Positions 16,276-24,551 are shown, numbered from the stretch's first letter. The stretch: DNA of 64,000 bases from an uncultured Bacillota bacterium (GCA_949300365.1 CASGEC010000004.1:124001-188000); one strand, 5' to 3'. The notes: a model not told the origin generated them from the letters alone. Numbers and translations are program-made.

Positions 16276-16995
16276 TTAATTAGTAGCTTCTGTCGATAAG
16301 GTGATAGCAATCTTATCGTTGTTATAGCCGTAAATCGTTTCGAGGGCTTCAATTGCTTTATCCAAGGTCTTGTCCCCCTCGCCAGTGATATAGGATTCCT
16401 CTCCTTCGGCAGGATTTTTGTTGCCGAAATAGGCACCCCAGCCAAAAGTGAAAACGGCTTCGAAGGTATAAGTGGTGGATTCCTTTAGAGTCACCTTTAC
16501 ACCCGTGGTTTCAGGAACGGCCGTGGCTATTCCACTGGCAATATTGACCAAAGTCACTTTGGAAGAAGCTAAGGGATTAAAGATATAGTTCGAATCCCAA
16601 GAAGAAGCACTTCCAGCCTCGTCCTTGATTTCGGCCCCCGCGACAATACTGCCGTTGAATGTGGAGTTTTCAGGTATTTCCACGGTAAAGTGAATGGCAA
16701 AGGTAAGATCTTCAGTTGCTTCCGCCGAAGTGATTGAGCCTTCACTATCTGCAACAGGTCCAAAATTCAAAGTTGTATCGTTTTCGTTGCTTCCACCGGC
16801 ATAACCACCGACTGCTGCATCTTTGATGGTGATTCTGTTATCGACAACGTTATCTGCAGTAACCTGGATTTGATCGATCTTAGCCTCATTTGTCTGGGAA
16901 ATGACCCAAGAGGCATAGCCGATGCCTGCTGTAGCGACAGCAACAAGAGAGATGACGGAAACGGCAATAATCTTTTTATGCTTGATCTTTTTCAT
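16276..16995 (-). CDS. SipW-type secreted protein (TasA/camelysin-like)
   Basis: 239 residues. The N-terminus MKKIKHKKIIAVSVISLVAVATAGIGYASWVIS is a SipW-class signal with the GYASWVIS motif, followed by QTNEAKIDQIQV and a single beta-rich domain. Strands such as EDLTFAIHFTVEIPENS and STTYTFEAVFTFGWGAYFG recur in the 272-residue neighbour (KCTLTWGNYFGNKAPT), so the two are paralogues sharing a WG-x-YFGNK motif. It lies 23 nt from both the upstream gene and the signal peptidase gene. By family knowledge such proteins form fibres or matrix after SipW cleavage. That role is inferred here from architecture and context. Confidence 0.8.
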   Translation of the reverse strand: MKKIKHKKIIAVSVISLVAVATAGIGYASWVISQTNEAKIDQIQVTADNVVDNRITIKDAAVGGYAGGSNENDTTLNFGPVADSEGSITSAEATEDLTFAIHFTVEIPENSTFNGSIVAGAEIKDEAGSASSWDSNYIFNPLASSKVTLVNIASGIATAVPETTGVKVTLKESTTYTFEAVFTFGWGAYFGNKNPAEGEESYITGEGDKTLDKAIEALETIYGYNNDKIAITLSTEATN

Positions 16996-17018
16996 TGCTT
17001 TTCTTCCTCCAAGCTTTC

Positions 17019-17837
17019 TTAGTTACCCTTTGGCTTAGTGTCGATAGAGACGAGAATCGTCAAAGTGGGCTTCTGTCCTTCCTCTATTCCTTCTGGATTG
17101 AGACTCTCTTCCATCATTTGGAGCTCTTTGGTGACTTTCTGAAGGGTTGCAACATCATTGGACAGGCCCGTTTCACTACCGGCAGCAAACAAATCGTTGT
17201 AGTAATCCGTCGGAGCCTTGTTGCCAAAATAGTTGCCCCATGTGAGTGTGCACTTGAGATCATCGCCAGTGGCGTTGTACTGATAGGTGCCGTCATTTTG
17301 AACGGTGAGTTTTTCACCAACGGTCAGTTGAATCGTTTTGCTTAGCTCAACGTAATGATAATCGGTTGCGTCATCGCGCTTTCCGATAAGGTCATGTTTG
17401 GCATCTCCTTTGAAGGTATTCGCCTTCGTGACATCCGGCAATTCATATGTGGCGTCATATTTGATGGAGATGTTCAAAGAGATGTTGTTTTCTTCGGCAT
17501 AGGCCTGGCCACAGGTCAGCTGGAGAGTGGAGAAAGAGAACTCCATGTCTGGTGTCAGTCCACCATCTTCGACAGTGACGATGTCATTCGATTCTTCTTC
17601 TTCAGTAGGGGCTTCCGCAATCGTAATCGACTCGTCAGCGGCAATCTCGGCAGCCAAGGTGACGGCACTGTTCTTCGCAGTGTCGATGGCAATGTTGATG
17701 TTTCCTTCCTGTTCTTGTGCCTGGTTTCCGATGATCCAGGTCGCGAAACCGGTCGTCACCAAGGTGACGGCAGCGAAGGCAGCGATACCGCCAGCAATCC
17801 ATTTCTTCCGGCCGACGGATTTGTTTGTCTTAGCCAT
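17019..17837 (-). CDS. SipW-type secreted protein (TasA/camelysin-like), first gene of operon
   Basis: 272 residues. AAAGGAG (17847-17853) precedes ATG at 17837. The signal region KKWIAGGIAAFAAVTLVTTGFATWIIG carries the GFATWII motif and is followed by EGNINIAIDTAKNS and a beta-rich domain ending in a Lys/Pro-rich tail. The motif GNYFGNKAPTDYYNDLF corresponds to GAYFGNKNPAEGEESYI in the next gene. As first gene of the transcript, directly downstream of the C8-containing promoter, it is likely the most abundant product. I infer a major secreted fibre or matrix subunit. Confidence 0.8.
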   Translation of the reverse strand: MAKTNKSVGRKKWIAGGIAAFAAVTLVTTGFATWIIGNQAQEQEGNINIAIDTAKNSAVTLAAEIAADESITIAEAPTEEEESNDIVTVEDGGLTPDMEFSFSTLQLTCGQAYAEENNISLNISIKYDATYELPDVTKANTFKGDAKHDLIGKRDDATDYHYVELSKTIQLTVGEKLTVQNDGTYQYNATGDDLKCTLTWGNYFGNKAPTDYYNDLFAAGSETGLSNDVATLQKVTKELQMMEESLNPEGIEEGQKPTLTILVSIDTKPKGN

Positions 17838-17871
17838 AAAAACGACTCCTTTCTTATAAAATCCAATGCCC

Positions 17872-17899
17872 TTTATATAGCGGGGGGGGTAAAAGTCAA
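17872..17899 (-). promoter_or_regulatory. Promoter of the SipW operon with C8 tract in the spacer
   Basis: On the minus strand the -35 is TTGACT (17899-17894), the spacer is 16 nt (TTTACCCCCCCCGCTA) and the -10 is TATAAA (17877-17872). Transcription should start near 17865, about 28 nt before the start codon. Gain of one C would give the optimal 17-nt spacing and loss would give 15, so tract slippage could tune the whole operon, as poly-C spacers do for opc and fim promoters in other bacteria. Confidence 0.75.
17882..17889. repeat. G8/C8 homopolymer in a promoter spacer
   Basis: Eight G on the plus strand sit between the -35 and -10 hexamers of the leftward operon promoter. It is the longest G/C run I found in the window. 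Confidence 0.95.
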
Positions 17900-18126
17900 C
17901 CTATCCATAGGATAGAAACGGAAGGAAAACATGGAATGTTGCAAAAAATCTTTAGACTTGATAAAGGAAACGACAAGAAATAACGAAAATGATATACAAA
18001 AGCAAAGGGAAAAAGGAGACTAGGTGACAGAATATAGTGAAATTCTTCCAAAAACGAAGAAAAAGGCAAAAAAGACGCTTTTCATATACGAAATGGAGCA
18101 TTGTCAAGATGGTTTTGTCCCTTGGA

Positions 18127-18155
18127 TTGAGGAAAATCGAGGAAGAACCTATAAT
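18127..18155 (+). promoter_or_regulatory. cysK promoter
   Basis: TTGAGG (18127-18132), 17-nt spacer, TATAAT (18150-18155). The ribosome site AAGGAG follows at 18163-18168, giving a short leader with no room for a riboswitch. Confidence 0.7.
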
Positions 18156-18180
18156 CCTAAAGAAGGAGATGCTATTCACT

Positions 18181-19110
18181 ATGAATGTCACGGAAAATGT
18201 CCTGGATGCCATCGGCAAGACACCGATCCTGCATTTGAATCGGATCAAGGAATATTGCCATCTGAAGGCGGATATCTATGCCAAGCTGGAGCGCTCCAAT
18301 CCGACCGGCGCCATCAAGGACAGGATTGCCAAGGAGATGATCCTGGATGCGATGAGGAGAGGAGAAATCCATTCTGATACCCTCATCATCGAGCCGACAA
18401 GCGGAAACACGGGAATCGGCCTTGCCATGGTCTGTGCGACCCTGGGACTGAAGGCGATCATCTTCATGCCGGACAACTGCTCCAAGGAAAGGATATCGAT
18501 GATGAAGGCCTTCGGCGCGGAGGTAAGACTCACGCCCGCCAAGGAGGGGATGGCCGGGGCCGTCAAGGAAGCCAAAAAGCTCGCTACATCCACGCCTTCC
18601 TCCTTCATTCCGGATCAGTTCGGGAACAAGGACAATTCCCTTGCCCACTACAAGACGACAGGACCGGAAATCTATGACCAGATGGATGGCAAGATCGATC
18701 TTTTCGTGACCTCCTTTGGAACGGGTGGAACCCTTACTGGAATCGCACGCTATTTCAAGGAAAGGAATCCGAACATCCGTTGCATCGGACTGGAACCCTC
18801 GACCTCTCCCTTCATCAGCAAAGGCCATGGCGGAAGCCACAAGATCCAGGGAATCGGAGCCGGATTCAAGCCGGGCGTCCTTGATCTTTCCTATGTCGAT
18901 GAAGTCCAGACCATCACAAATGAGGTAGCCTATGAATATACAAGGCTCCTTTGTCGGAAAGAGGGCTTGTTCTGCGGCATTTCCTCCGGTTGCAATCTTG
19001 CCGGTGCCATCAAAGAAGCATTGAAGAAGGAAAACGAAGGAAAGAACATAATCACCATCCTTCCGGACAATGGCGAAAGATATCTTTCCGTGGAGGGACT
19101 CTATGACTGA
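18181..19110 (+). CDS. cysK: Cysteine synthase (O-acetylserine sulfhydrylase)
   Basis: 309 residues from ATG at 18181, chosen for the AAGGAG 12 nt upstream and the family start MNVTENVLDAIGKTP. PLP enzyme that makes cysteine from O-acetylserine and sulfide. SNPTGAIKDR holds the PLP lysine, PTSGNTGIGLA the substrate loop and GTGGTLTGI the phosphate loop; GISSG near the C-terminus is also conserved. The last 8 nt overlap cysE, so the two final steps of cysteine synthesis are coupled and the enzymes can form the cysteine synthase complex. It is transcribed divergently from the SipW operon. Confidence 0.95.
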   Translation: MNVTENVLDAIGKTPILHLNRIKEYCHLKADIYAKLERSNPTGAIKDRIAKEMILDAMRRGEIHSDTLIIEPTSGNTGIGLAMVCATLGLKAIIFMPDNCSKERISMMKAFGAEVRLTPAKEGMAGAVKEAKKLATSTPSSFIPDQFGNKDNSLAHYKTTGPEIYDQMDGKIDLFVTSFGTGGTLTGIARYFKERNPNIRCIGLEPSTSPFISKGHGGSHKIQGIGAGFKPGVLDLSYVDEVQTITNEVAYEYTRLLCRKEGLFCGISSGCNLAGAIKEALKKENEGKNIITILPDNGERYLSVEGLYD

Positions 19111-19945
19111 GGAAAAGATCCTGCAATCCTTGATGACGCTTTACGAAGAGGAAAAAGGAAGGAAGCTTCCTTTGGACAAGGGCCTCTTCTATTCCTTTCT
19201 GGATGACTGCAAGAAGCTTCTGGCTTTGGACTTCCTCCAGCCCGACTACGAGGAAGAGGACGCAAGGAGGCTTCTTCTCCATGTCAAGGCCAAGCTGAAC
19301 CTCCTTCTTTCCGACTATCAGACGGACGATCCTATCGGAAAGACGGACTTCTTCCTCAATGAGCTTCCCAAGACGCGTCAGCTCCTTATCGGCTCCGCCC
19401 ATGCCATCCTGGAAGGCGATCCTGCCTGCGATTCCGTCCAGGAAGTGATTCTCTGCTATCCGGGATTCAAGGCTATCGAGAACTACCGCATCGCCAACAT
19501 CCTCTATCGGATGGGATTCCGCTTCCTTTCCAGACTGGCGACAGAGGATGCCCATCGCTCCACCGGCATCGACATCAATCCCGGTGCCACCATCGGAAAG
19601 AACTTCTTCATCGACCATGGAACGGGTATCGTCATCGGCGAGACCACGATCATCGGCGACAACGTCAAGCTTTACCAGGGTGTCACCTTGGGTGCCCTCT
19701 CCTTGAAGGAAGGATCCAAGCTTCAGGGAAAGAAAAGGCATCCGACAGTCGAAGAAGGCTGCACCATCTATTCCAATGCCTCCATCCTCGGCGGTGAGAC
19801 CATTATCGGCAAAGGCTCCACGATCGGCGCCAATACCTATCTCCTTCATTCCGTCCCACCCTATTCCAGAGTCATCCTCACCACCAATGGCGTGACGATA
19901 ATGAAAAAGGGAGAGAAGGAAAGCAAGGAACAAGACAAAAAGTAG
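19103..19945 (+). CDS. cysE: Serine O-acetyltransferase
   Basis: 280 residues from ATG at 19103. An N-terminal helical region of about 150 residues precedes a left-handed beta-helix of hexapeptide repeats (TGIDINPGATIGKNFFIDHGTGIVIGETTIIGD). The catalytic His lies in IDHGTG. KRHPTVEEGCTIYSNASILGG continues the helix. It makes O-acetylserine from serine and acetyl-CoA for CysK, whose gene it overlaps by 8 nt. The C-terminal tail is short and charged (KKGEKESKEQDKK) and lacks an obvious terminal Ile, the residue that usually docks into CysK. Confidence 0.93.
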   Translation: MTEEKILQSLMTLYEEEKGRKLPLDKGLFYSFLDDCKKLLALDFLQPDYEEEDARRLLLHVKAKLNLLLSDYQTDDPIGKTDFFLNELPKTRQLLIGSAHAILEGDPACDSVQEVILCYPGFKAIENYRIANILYRMGFRFLSRLATEDAHRSTGIDINPGATIGKNFFIDHGTGIVIGETTIIGDNVKLYQGVTLGALSLKEGSKLQGKKRHPTVEEGCTIYSNASILGGETIIGKGSTIGANTYLLHSVPPYSRVILTTNGVTIMKKGEKESKEQDKK

Positions 19946-20109
19946 GAAGTCTTGGCGAATTCGTTCTCGTCAGCCTGCTTTAGGAAGGGACCTCTTTCGT
20001 TTTTGCGTTGCAATTAGCTTAGATACCCTATTTCCTGTATTACATAAACGGAAGCATAATTTGCTTTGGAATTATGTATAAAGCCATATAAGAATCTACT
20101 TTATAGGAA

Positions 20110-20531
20110 TTGGCAACCTTTAAAACGACAACAGGTTTTATGGCAATTCCTATCGTACATGACGCAATAGAACAGGGAAGATACTCTCTCTTTTCCCAGG
20201 CACTTGTCGCTTCGGGACATCGTCTCTTCTTCCATGCCTTCAAGGCGAGGAAAGAGGAAAAGGCCAAGCGCCATGAAATCGACTTCCTGACGGAGAGAAA
20301 CGGGGGCTTGATACCGATAGAGGCCAAGTTCCCATCCTACCGGGGACACCGTTCCTTGGATGTCTTCTTCGAGAAATACAAGGATAGGAAGATAGAAGAG
20401 GCCTATGTCATCTATACAAAAGACCTTCAAAGGGGGGGAGGATCGTCTATCTTCCTCTCTATATGGCGGGGTTGATAGAGAAGCCAAAAGGATATCGAAA
20501 AAGGCACTCCACAAGGGAATGCCGGGAATAG
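20110..20531 (+). pseudogene. DUF4143 (AAA ATPase C-terminal nuclease-like) remnant with G7 frameshift
   Basis: The reading matches the C-terminal part of DUF4143-type ATPases: LFSQALVASGHRLFFHAFK, then RHEIDFLTERNGGLIPIEAK, a restriction-nuclease-like D...E-x-K core, then AYVIYTKDLQRGG. The normal ending IVYLPLYMAGLI lies in the next frame, and one extra G in the G7 tract at 20432-20438 rejoins it, ending at 20531. The ATPase N-terminal domain is missing (a stop lies just upstream at 20104), so this is a truncated relic whatever the tract does. DUF4143 proteins often turn over rapidly in genomes. Confidence 0.75.
20432..20438. repeat. G7 homopolymer in the DUF4143 remnant
   Basis: Seven G separate two frames that together encode the conserved DUF4143 end; one more G would join them. 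Confidence 0.95.
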
Positions 20532-20569
20532 GAATCGGATAGCGTCTTTTCTTTGCTTGAAGAAGTCCT

Positions 20570-22234
20570 TTAATCTTCCTCGGCCAGTCTGTCGAAGAGC
20601 TTAAGAAGGGCCTTGGCTCCGCACTTGGGACCATCCTTCCTGTCGATGGAAAGACGGGTGAAGAGCCTTCCGACAGGGACATTCTCCGCAAAGAGGGCGT
20701 GGAAGAAGTCGGGGAGGAATTCCTGGACTTCCTTCTTCCTCTGGACGGGGCCGAAGGGATTGGCAAAGTAGGTCGAGACAAGTCCCTTCTCGTTCGTGGT
20801 ATTGAGGGCGACTCTTTCTCCCTTGGAGAATTCCTCGATGGCTTCTTCGGGGGATTCCATCCTTTGGATTCCCTTATCGGTATCGGTGAAGTTATCGGCA
20901 AGAAGGAAGCAATCGACCTCATGGAGGGTATAGGTCATCTCGAAGTCCTCGATGGGGATGACGACCCGGGAGTTGTCTTCGTCGATATTGAAGTAGACGG
21001 CTCTATCGGCACTTCTTAGGGAATAGCCCTGGTCGAGGTCATCCAGACGGACGAAGGCGCCGATTTCCGTGCCCGTGGCATAGACGCGGTCGTTGATGAG
21101 ATGGAAGGTTCCCATGTCGTCGAAGATCGTCTCGATCTGGTATTGGCCCTTGGAGAGGCTTCTGACGGCCTCCAAGGTCTCGCTTTTTCCGGCTCCGGAA
21201 TCGCCCAGGAAGAAGATGTTCTTGACTTTCTCGCCCTTGCGGATACGGACACCGGCACCATGGATGGGAAGAAGCTTCCGATCGATGGCGGTGAGGTTAT
21301 AGAGGGTGAGGATCATCTTCTTGGCATAGCCGAAGTAATCGATCTTGGCTTTCTTGGGACAGACGCCGACATAGGTCTTTCCGTCCTTGTAGTAGTAGCA
21401 CTCCTCGCCCGTATCCTCCGTTCCAAAGAGGACGATGAAGTCGAAGCCTTCCGTGCTGTCGACATAGTAGGGCTCGATCTGGAAAAGGTTTCCCAGGGCG
21501 ACAAGGAAACCCAGATAGTCCTTGTCGAAGAAGATGAGGGCCCTCTTGTCATAGATGCGAAGGATCACGCCATAGACGCGCCTGGGGTCGAAGTTCCCCT
21601 CTTGGACTTCCTTGTCCTTGTATTCGAAAAGGCCCTTCCTCTTGTTCTCCCTGGTCTTGATGATGAAGGGCGGATGGGTGATGACAGACTCCATCAGGGG
21701 AACCTTCTTCAGGAAGGAAAGGCTCTTTGGAAGGACAAGGTTCTTCCTGTCAAGGAGAATACCGGCATTGCCACCGGCAGGAAGGATGCGGTAGACCGTC
21801 TGCTCATGGCCGGAGACCGTCTCGTAGATATCGCGATAGAAGCCGATAAGGGCATCGGAAAGGGCCTCAAAGCGGGTGATGAAATCCCTGTGGGTGATCC
21901 TCTCTCCCTTGGTGTTGTCGTAGAAGACATAGCGCTCCCGGCCGCGGTAGTAGTCATAGATGGCATCGATGAGATTGAGAAGGTCGTCCTTCTTCTGGGC
22001 GGAGAGGGCAGAAAGCATCGAAAGCGTTCTCTCTTCCTTGGCGAGGACATTGCGGATCAGAAGCTTGATGGTCTTTGGGCCATATTCATGATAGTAATGG
22101 GAATTGGGTCTTTCGTTTCTGTCGGATTCCTTGAAATAGCTTTCGATGACCTTGTCGACAAGAGGATGGTTGAGGATTTGCTCATTGGAAAGCGGGGAGG
22201 AAATCTTGTTCAAATCGAGGAGGATCTGTCTCAT
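20570..22234 (-). CDS. HPr-kinase/PEPCK-like P-loop protein
   Basis: 554 residues. Near residues 341-355 lies IFFLGDSGAGKSETLEA, the P-loop form seen in HPr kinase (GDSGxGKSE) and related to that of ATP-dependent PEP carboxykinase. IETIFDDMGTF (367-377) looks like the Walker B region, and ATGTEIGAFVRLDDLDQGY (386-404) fits the PEPCK-like fold. The N-terminal 320 residues are not recognised. The length matches PEPCK-ATP more than HPr kinase (about 310), but typical PEPCK metal and oxaloacetate motifs are not evident. It is third in an operon with a hydroxyacid dehydrogenase and an aminotransferase (ATGA overlap). Whether it phosphorylates a protein or a small molecule is open. Confidence 0.6.
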   Translation of the reverse strand: MRQILLDLNKISSPLSNEQILNHPLVDKVIESYFKESDRNERPNSHYYHEYGPKTIKLLIRNVLAKEERTLSMLSALSAQKKDDLLNLIDAIYDYYRGRERYVFYDNTKGERITHRDFITRFEALSDALIGFYRDIYETVSGHEQTVYRILPAGGNAGILLDRKNLVLPKSLSFLKKVPLMESVITHPPFIIKTRENKRKGLFEYKDKEVQEGNFDPRRVYGVILRIYDKRALIFFDKDYLGFLVALGNLFQIEPYYVDSTEGFDFIVLFGTEDTGEECYYYKDGKTYVGVCPKKAKIDYFGYAKKMILTLYNLTAIDRKLLPIHGAGVRIRKGEKVKNIFFLGDSGAGKSETLEAVRSLSKGQYQIETIFDDMGTFHLINDRVYATGTEIGAFVRLDDLDQGYSLRSADRAVYFNIDEDNSRVVIPIEDFEMTYTLHEVDCFLLADNFTDTDKGIQRMESPEEAIEEFSKGERVALNTTNEKGLVSTYFANPFGPVQRKKEVQEFLPDFFHALFAENVPVGRLFTRLSIDRKDGPKCGAKALLKLFDRLAEED

Positions 22235-23412
22235 GCGTGCATTCTCCTTTCGAATTCCTCGATTTCGTCGAGGTTGAGGCCACTGACGGCGATGCGGACA
22301 TGGCTATCGTCGATCGGGGCAAAGAAGATGTCCCTTCTCTCAAGTTTCTTGCAGAAGGCAATCGGATCCTGGACGGTGAAGGTCAGATAGAAACCGCCCT
22401 TGTAGGGGAAGTGCTCGATATGAAGGTCATCCAGGACCTTTGCCATCCTTGTCCCGATCTTCTGTAGACGAGTGCTTTCCATCATAATCTTCTCCAAGAC
22501 GGCTTTCTTTGCCTTCTCGTCCTGGAAGAAGGAGGAGAGCGGTCCCATCGCTCCGTTGTTGGCACAGCTATAGGTTCCTCTTGCGATGCGCTTCATCTCC
22601 TCAAGAAGAAGCGTGACATCCTTCTTCTTTTCCATCAATCCAAAGAGGGCACCAAGGCGCAGTCCATAGAGGCCGAAGGACTTGGAGGCGGAGAAGGCGA
22701 CATAGATATCAAAGGGGATCGCCTTCCGTGAGAGAAGCTCCTTCTTGAAAAGGAATCCCTCCGGCGCATAGTCGACATAGGCAATATCCATAAGAAGGCT
22801 TGCCTTACCGGGATACTGGGAAAGAAGGTCGAAGAGTTCCTTGTATTCTTCCTTGTCCATGCAATAGCCAAGCGGGTTCTGGCACGGATCGTTGACTAGA
22901 AGGAGGACTTCCTCATGTGTCTTGAACCCTTCCTCAATCGCCTTGCCGATAGAGGGAACATCCAGCCTTCCTTCCTTTGTAAGAAGGCGATAGGTCGAAA
23001 AGGGAAGGTGGGCCTGTGAGGCGATCGTGTCGTAGTTTGGCCAGCGGATGTCGCTTGCAAGAAGAAGGGCGTTCTTCCTCGAGAAGAGGCTGAAGACCAT
23101 GAAGATCGCTCCCGTCCCGCCAAGAGTCACGCCAAAGGGGATATTGAAAAGGCTTTCGATCCTTTCCTTGTCCTCTTTGAAAAGCCAGGAGAGGACCCCT
23201 TCCTTGTAGGAGGAATTCCCCAGGACTGCCGGATAGGAGAGATAGGAACGGAATTCCTCTTCGATCTTCTTGTTGACATCCTCATAGACACAAAGGCTCT
23301 TATCGTCCTCAAAGAGCATTCCCGCACAGCCATTGATGACAGCATGGCCTTCCTTCTTCCTTGCCATGGCCCGCTCCTGGACGGAGAGGATATCGTATTT
23401 CATGCCGTTCAT
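22231..23412 (-). CDS. Class I aminotransferase (aromatic/aspartate type)
   Basis: 393 residues, a PLP fold-type I enzyme. NDPCQNPLGY holds the PLP-contacting Asn, DIAYVDYA the Asp-x-x-Tyr pair, SASKSFGLYGLRLGAL the Schiff-base Lys, and HVRIAVSGL the C-terminal carboxylate-binding Arg. The pattern is nearest TyrB/AspC-type enzymes. The start overlaps the dehydrogenase stop by ATGA; Met4 (MKYDIL) is an alternative start. Paired with a 2-hydroxyacid dehydrogenase it could interconvert amino acids, 2-oxo acids and 2-hydroxy acids, giving a route to reoxidise NADH. Substrate specificity cannot be read by eye. Confidence 0.85.
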   Translation of the reverse strand: MNGMKYDILSVQERAMARKKEGHAVINGCAGMLFEDDKSLCVYEDVNKKIEEEFRSYLSYPAVLGNSSYKEGVLSWLFKEDKERIESLFNIPFGVTLGGTGAIFMVFSLFSRKNALLLASDIRWPNYDTIASQAHLPFSTYRLLTKEGRLDVPSIGKAIEEGFKTHEEVLLLVNDPCQNPLGYCMDKEEYKELFDLLSQYPGKASLLMDIAYVDYAPEGFLFKKELLSRKAIPFDIYVAFSASKSFGLYGLRLGALFGLMEKKKDVTLLLEEMKRIARGTYSCANNGAMGPLSSFFQDEKAKKAVLEKIMMESTRLQKIGTRMAKVLDDLHIEHFPYKGGFYLTFTVQDPIAFCKKLERRDIFFAPIDDSHVRIAVSGLNLDEIEEFERRMHA

Positions 23413-24368
23413 GCCCTTGTCTCCTTTTCTGTGTCATCGATATCCAGGCTTTCGATATAGGAACGGATCGCCTTTGCCGATTCCTGAAGAAGATTCTGTT
23501 CCTCTGAAGTGAGTTTGACAGGAAGCGGGAAAAGCCCATACCGTGAAACATGATAGGGAAGGGAAATGGCAATATCGCCGTGTCCCATCCTTCCCTCTGC
23601 GATAAGGGAAAGAGGAAGATCCTCGCCTTCTTCGTCAAGAAGGTCCTCGATGATTCGAGAGATAATGGAGGCGATACCGTAATAGGTCGAGCCAAGCCTT
23701 GTCGCAATCTCGTATCCGGCCGTCCGGACATCTTCCGTCATGCCATCGAGAACAGACTCCGGGATGTTGTTCTCCACAAGGTAGTCCTTAAGCGGCATTC
23801 CATCGATCGTGGTCGCGGAAAAGACAGGGAAGGAAGTATCCCCATGCTCCCCAAGGACATAGCCGCGGATTCTCTTCCGGGGAAGGGAAAGCCTCTTGGC
23901 AAGAAGGGTGATATATCGATCTGTATCCAGAAAGCATCCCGTTCCGATGACCTTCTCCCGAGGAAGGCCGGTGAGCCTAAAAAAGGCATAGGTCATGACA
24001 TCCAAGGGATTGGAAGCGACGATCAAGGCCCCGTCGAATCCCTTTTCCTTGATGTGTCCGGCGATCTCCTTGACGATGCCATAGGCCTCTTTCATGCCGG
24101 TGAGGCGTGTTCCGCCTTGGGCAATCTGCGGCTTGGTGCCGGCCGTGATGACCAGGAAGTCCAGATCGGCGATATCGTCATAGCTTCCAAGCCTTACCGG
24201 GCAATTGGATGTGACATAGGATGCCTGCTCGATGTCCAAGGCAATGGCATAGGTACTTTTCTTGTTGGGATCGATGAGGATGAGCTCTTCGCAATAGGCT
24301 TTGGCGCTTAGGGCATAGGCGGTCGTGGCGCCGACCTTTCCGACGCCGATGACTCCGATTCTGGCCAT
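23409..24368 (-). CDS. L-lactate / L-2-hydroxyacid dehydrogenase
   Basis: 319 residues of the LDH/MDH family. The Rossmann motif GVGKVGATTAYAL binds NAD, NPLDVMTY is conserved, GEHGDT holds the catalytic His, and TRLTG the substrate Arg. The substrate loop (TAGTKPQIAQGGTRL) is about two residues longer than in standard LDH (ANQKPGETRL), hinting at a bulkier 2-oxo acid as in hydroxyisocaproate dehydrogenases. AAGGAGG lies before the ATG. First of three coupled genes with an aminotransferase, which supports an amino-acid-derived 2-oxo acid rather than, or besides, pyruvate. Confidence 0.85.
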   Translation of the reverse strand: MARIGVIGVGKVGATTAYALSAKAYCEELILIDPNKKSTYAIALDIEQASYVTSNCPVRLGSYDDIADLDFLVITAGTKPQIAQGGTRLTGMKEAYGIVKEIAGHIKEKGFDGALIVASNPLDVMTYAFFRLTGLPREKVIGTGCFLDTDRYITLLAKRLSLPRKRIRGYVLGEHGDTSFPVFSATTIDGMPLKDYLVENNIPESVLDGMTEDVRTAGYEIATRLGSTYYGIASIISRIIEDLLDEEGEDLPLSLIAEGRMGHGDIAISLPYHVSRYGLFPLPVKLTSEEQNLLQESAKAIRSYIESLDIDDTEKETRA

Positions 24369-24551
24369 ACAAAACCTCCTTGAATAACGGTTTTATTCTA
24401 TTCTATCCTATCCCCTCCTTTCCTTGCCATACCGGGGCGGAAAAGAAGGCATCGGATTTTCCAAAAAGCTTTCGAAAACGGCAAAAAGGCAAGGCAATTC
24501 GACGATTTTGGAATATACTATCCTTAACAAAGCCATAAGGGAGGAACAACC

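Larger units (their letters stand above)
17838..18180. other. Divergent intergenic region between the SipW operon and cysK
   Basis: 343 nt, AT-rich. It holds the leftward C8 promoter at 17872-17899 and the rightward cysK promoter at 18127-18155. Short readings through the middle have no family resemblance and I see no riboswitch-like structure. Confidence 0.6.

Noticed and set aside
17952..18248. A 98-codon minus-strand frame upstream of cysK
   Set aside because: It overlaps the cysK promoter and start, is AT-driven, and has no recognisable features.
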